The notes under the pieces were generated by a model. It saw only the letters and a program-made list of their open reading frames with translations, did no database searches and was not told the DNA's origin. Source: Lethocerus indicus (lineage: Eukaryota; Arthropoda; Insecta; Hemiptera; Belostomatidae). Taken from it: a stretch of DNA of 64,000 nt. The position numbers were made by a program, and so were the translations under genes. Shown here in pieces: positions 59,952 to 64,000 of this stretch. The stretch spans positions 29,832,954-29,896,953 of the forward strand of contig JACDQD010000005.1 of the NCBI GenBank assembly GCA_019843655.1. The letters are read 5' to 3'. Each line of letters opens with the position of its first letter. Positions within the stretch are counted from its first letter, which is position 1.

Positions 59952-60776
59952 GGCCCCCGCTGTGGAGAGAATAGTCCCGGTCCGAGGCTCTGATTTAACT
60001 GCCAACTCCATCTATAAGTTAGTCTGGGTCACCTCTCCTTCTCAGGAAGGCGGCGTTAGTGGGAGGTCTGGAACCTCCCCCTTTTTTTCAACCGATCCCT
60101 CCCATTAATTTTCACGCTACATAGATTTCAATAACAACCCACCCAGGCACGGTGAAAACAATCCGTGTGAGAGCCGGGAGACTTAGTTACATCGGGTGAA
60201 TGAGACAAGAGGGAGAGGGGTGGTGCGAGAGCTTTACCCCGTTTATTTACCGACTTCCGTTACACCGGGATGTTTATTCAAGTTAGCCTCGAATACATTT
60301 TTTCTGTATTATATGAAAAAATGTACCAATATATCGATTCTAATTATTCTCTCATAATGATATAGATTAAGTAGGTTCGTATAATAAAAAAAAACCGGTC
60401 GATTCGTTTTAAGTCTCAATTTCAGTTTTGGATTCGCCTTATCACCCATCTTTCTTTTATGGGCGTTTATAACGCATAAAGAGAAAAATAGGCCGATTCC
60501 CGCACCCGTCATTCGCGAGCGCTCATTTAAAAAACTGTCTTAAAGGAACTGTTCCCCATAAATTTCGTTTATGGGCCACAGCGGGGTATATATAAGTTTC
60601 AAAAATAGCGTTAAAATTTAATTCACCGTGCGCGCCCGGTTTTAATTAAAATATCCCGGCGTTACCCTTTGGCGAGAGTGAGGGATTTTTTGTCCCTGAG
60701 CGGCGCTTTTAATCACCCGCATGAATAGATACTATCATCATATGTTATTAGGTATTAAAACTGTTCAGTTTAAAAT
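59952..60776. other. No gene seen
   Basis: GC-rich to about 60250, then AT-rich. CCGGCGTTACCC-type words near 60655. No exon or RNA gene is recognised. Confidence 0.45.
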
Positions 60777-60795
60777 CATTATTATTATTATTATT
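60777..60795. repeat. (ATT)n microsatellite
   Basis: About six ATT units. Confidence 0.95.
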
Positions 60796-63700
60796 CTGTA
60801 ATTATTTAAAAATAAGTCGTATAAATTATATTGTAGTTATTTAAATTACAATTATCCCAAGATTTGACTGCATCTATCCAAACGAATATAAAACAGCAAA
60901 ACTCATACAACACTAATATCATACCAAAGAAAGGAGTTCCAGAATGATTTTCATATATGAATTATTATTGTTATTATTTTGACGGTTATGTTTAGGGCTA
61001 ACAAAAGTTCCCAGTCGATTCATAAAGAACTTCCTCCACCGGATTGTGTATAATACAACAGATACAACAACTGAACAACTCGCCCAGTTTATATAGAAGA
61101 AAGATCCTTTTCATAAAGCAAGTAATCTTTACATTGACTTCTCCAATCCTTAGCCAACTAACTGAGGTTTATTGAAACAAATTAAATTTATATATATCGC
61201 CGTCAAATTTTGAAAAGTCCAGAAAATGATACGAATTGCCCTTTGTGTATTTAAAAACAGGCTAGAAAGTGGTCGACGAGGTACATGAAGCGAGTACAAA
61301 ATCAATTTTACATAGTGCGCTTTCAAAAAGCTTTTAACGACTTACAGGGCCTCTGGCTTACTTTAAGCCGACGGGCCGATATATTCCACTCCTCTTTTCA
61401 CCGATTTCCCGTTGATCTGAATGCGTATTTCTCTTTATGAATGAGCTAGGTACACGGAATGCGGTTCATCCATTTATCCGAAACACGCTTCCTTTTTTTT
61501 CTTTTCATTAAACCAGTTCTATGCTGGCCAATAAGCATTACGAACTGAAGGTCTGGTCAAATTATATACTATAGACTTTTTAACGTAACAGACTACAAAT
61601 TATACGTTGATCTACCTTCGAATTTCAATGGCCGATTGCATGACACAATTCTATTACAAACCTAAATCTGTCTTATGCTATTAATGAAAGTCTAGAATCC
61701 TCTGTTTGACCAATTAATAAACGTTTCTGATAAAAAAAAATCGAGTAAGTATATTTAGCGTGTATTAGGGACAGTAATTTTAAAATAAATGAAAAACTGT
61801 AACTTTCGATAGGCTCGCGTAATACTGTGAGAGGAAACTTGGCAGAAGGGTAGACCGGGATTTTGGCTGTGTTTGGAAACCACCTGAGCGAGCTCCAGTG
61901 GAAGGGTTATTGCCCTTTTCCTCTGGAACCTCCCCCCGGTTGTTGTCTGCTTCCAATCAATTTGATTGAAATTATAATTAATATTTTTTACAAGCTAGAG
62001 CATCGTGGAATAATAAAATCTGGTTAACTTTGATAAATTACTTTGTGACGTATACGCATTTCTTTGGTAAGAATAAACGATTGAGCTAACAGGGAATAAT
62101 AGAAATGGGTATGGCGGCGGTTTTGTACGGAGTATTTGCGGGCCAGTTCCCGCACGACAGCCGGAATAGCCATCCCTGATACGAAACGCGGGATATGCAC
62201 CTCCCAAAGAGCGTGTGTTTATGCGTTCGCGTGAGTGCGTGCCTGCGCCTGATAGAGAATGTAAAATGTAGTACGTGTGAGAAGGTGGGGCGGTACAGAA
62301 TGCAAACGGGGCCCCGGAATGAAGTGGCAATGCCCAGAGTTTTTACTTTTATCTATTTAAACACGGCCGCCGGAGCTTGTAAAATAAATAGATGACGATT
62401 CTTTTCCGTATACAAGCCGACGGCCTTTGTTGTGTTCCAACCGCCTAAACGACCCAGAACAGAAGATTTTTGGTTCGGACCAAAGGAAAAACCCATTACT
62501 AAAGAAGTTGAAATGGAATAGCGCCCACTCGCCACTTTTTCTGAGGAACAATTTCATCCCATCCAATTATCACATTCATGGATTAGGTACGTATGATAAA
62601 TAAACGTTGGGTTTTAAAAAAGACAGAAAGGGAATGAGGTTTGTATAGAATATGTGAGAAAAGGAGCTTACGTTCGAACGGAATGGAAAAATATTTTCAG
62701 TTGTCTTAGAAACACAATTATCTCATTTAGAAACTGAAACAGATTGATTGATACAGTAAATATGGGTAAAAACCTATTGACTATTATCTTTTTTTAGTCA
62801 CGTCGATTTATTTCATTTATACTTATCGGTAATGTATGATCTACATTGAGTACTAACTATGTCCTCCTGCCTGGACGCTGTTTCTGGAAGGAACAAAACC
62901 GAAACAGAGCTAACAGATCCTTCAACCGAAGAGCGTTAAAAATGAGTAGAATCCTTATTATTTTAAGCGGGTCAATTAATCTTGAGCCTGATTCACTAAT
63001 TACGGGCAGAGATCAAAATGGGCTTAAATTATGCAAAGGGTCCTGAGGGAAGAGACATTAAATAAATATGAGCCTCTGAATCATCGCCGGAGGAACTCTC
63101 CAATTAATCTAAGGGATCCCATCGTCCGGAGACGAATTAAAGAGTTCGGACTTATTGAATTAACCGTCTTATCCTTTCAAAAAGCTCCCCCGTATAATAC
63201 TAGCCCTGGAATAACTTTAATTTACGATAGAAAATGGAAGTATTCGTCCGAATGAAGCTGCCAAAATTTATTTTAAACGAACAGTGGATTACTAATGATA
63301 TCACTAGGCACAAGGCGTACCCTGTATTCAAATGGTGCTTTCACCGAGACATTATATTAATTATAGTGTCACTCATGAAACCATTAAATTAATTCTTAAA
63401 GAAACGGAAAAAAAATTGATTTTAAATTGCATTCGCTTAACAGTTAGTCTGTCTGAAAAAAATTTAAAGTACAATTTTCTTGCTTAATGCTGTTTTTGTG
63501 TGAAATATTTTTCTACGCTTCATGTAACCCTTTAATTGCCCTAATGTATAATGATGTCGAAAAAATATGACCCTTTTTTACTCCGAAAAGTGGGGATCCC
63601 GAGGGGGAAATTTCCCAAAATAACAAAGTCTCAGCCTGTTGTATCATTCTCGTTATTAGACAGCAACGGGCAGAGCTTACCCTTTAAAATGCGGCAAAAC

Positions 63701-63980
63701 GGGGCGATATCTGGTCGGCCCTTTCGTAATAATAAAACAAAATAAAAATGAGCCGTCCTATCTGATAAGTGAGGAAAAGAAATGGGGCCGAAGATTTAAT
63801 CAGCGGCACATTACCGACTTTATACACTTTCCACACCACAGGTTTTAGGCGGTTGGCAGAAACACTTATAAGCCCTACAGATTACAAGGGGCGGTCCCTG
63901 TTCAAAACAATTCCAAGTTTTGATCTACCCAAAAGAAAGTTAACTTGGGAGTGGAGGGACTTGTATTCGAACCAGTTACA
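60796..63980. other. No gene seen
   Basis: AT-rich with short GC-richer patches (61850-61960, 62100-62330). A 111-codon minus-strand frame at 61995-62330 and several plus-strand frames of 60-74 codons at 62846-63987 show no domain. A minus-strand box-B-like word (GGTTCGAAT near 63966-63974) has no visible box A before the window ends. Confidence 0.45.
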
Positions 63981-64000
63981 CTCGTGACTATTTCCTCGTG

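Noticed and set aside
63960..63982. Minus-strand GGTTCGAAT as a tRNA or SINE box B
   Set aside because: The window ends before a box A could be seen and the T-arm does not pair well.
1..64000. CRISPR arrays, operons or bacterial defence genes
   Set aside because: The only tandem array (130-680) has degenerate 70/121-bp units without unique spacers. There are no long coding frames and abundant microsatellites, so the DNA is not prokaryotic.

Overview
This window is non-coding animal nuclear DNA. I find no protein-coding gene, rRNA gene or intact tRNA gene. Open frames are short; the longest, about 190 codons, comes from a (GA)n microsatellite. There are no stacked domains, signal peptides or operon-like spacing. 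The base is AT-rich (about 60% A+T by eye), with many homopolymer and dinucleotide tracts. CpG is frequent rather than depleted, which argues against vertebrates and fits an invertebrate with little DNA methylation, most likely an arthropod. I cannot name the species. The window looks like a gene desert or a very long intron.

Layout. Positions 1-2.5 kb hold a two-unit tandem array, two diverged copies of a second repeat, a long (TA)n tract and a 25-bp perfect inverted repeat. From 5.99 to 57.06 kb at least eight copies or fragments of one foldback repeat family occur: 5.99-6.45, 7.83-8.20, 10.35, 15.69-16.14, 18.94, 20.38, 23.46-23.83 and 56.85-57.06 kb. Near 9.05 kb two nested palindromes look like the end of a piggyBac-type DNA transposon. 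Near 34.5 kb a tRNA-like sequence, probably a SINE head, sits inside an imperfect hairpin. GC-rich islands of a few hundred bases recur through the window (near 12.5, 13.6, 17.0, 18.0, 20.1, 22.2, 23.0, 24.5, 27.9, 30.5, 31.5, 33.2, 34.4, 46.6, 49.4, 50.1, 56.1 and 57.4 kb). They are separated by AT-rich DNA and are candidate cis-regulatory modules, by composition only.

The most interesting element is the foldback family. The best copy (5992-6451) is flanked by an exact 14-bp direct repeat that reads as a long target-site duplication, so it moved by a retro-type mechanism rather than as a cut-and-paste MITE. Each arm carries a CTGAAGA-stem-GAAAC block close to a hammerhead ribozyme core, followed by a five-pair hairpin that keeps pairing in most diverged copies. 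The same block contains ATG in good context and a frame that stays open in several copies and runs to a splice-donor-like CAG|GTAT. These readings compete. A non-autonomous Penelope-like retroelement is the explanation I favour, as an inference.
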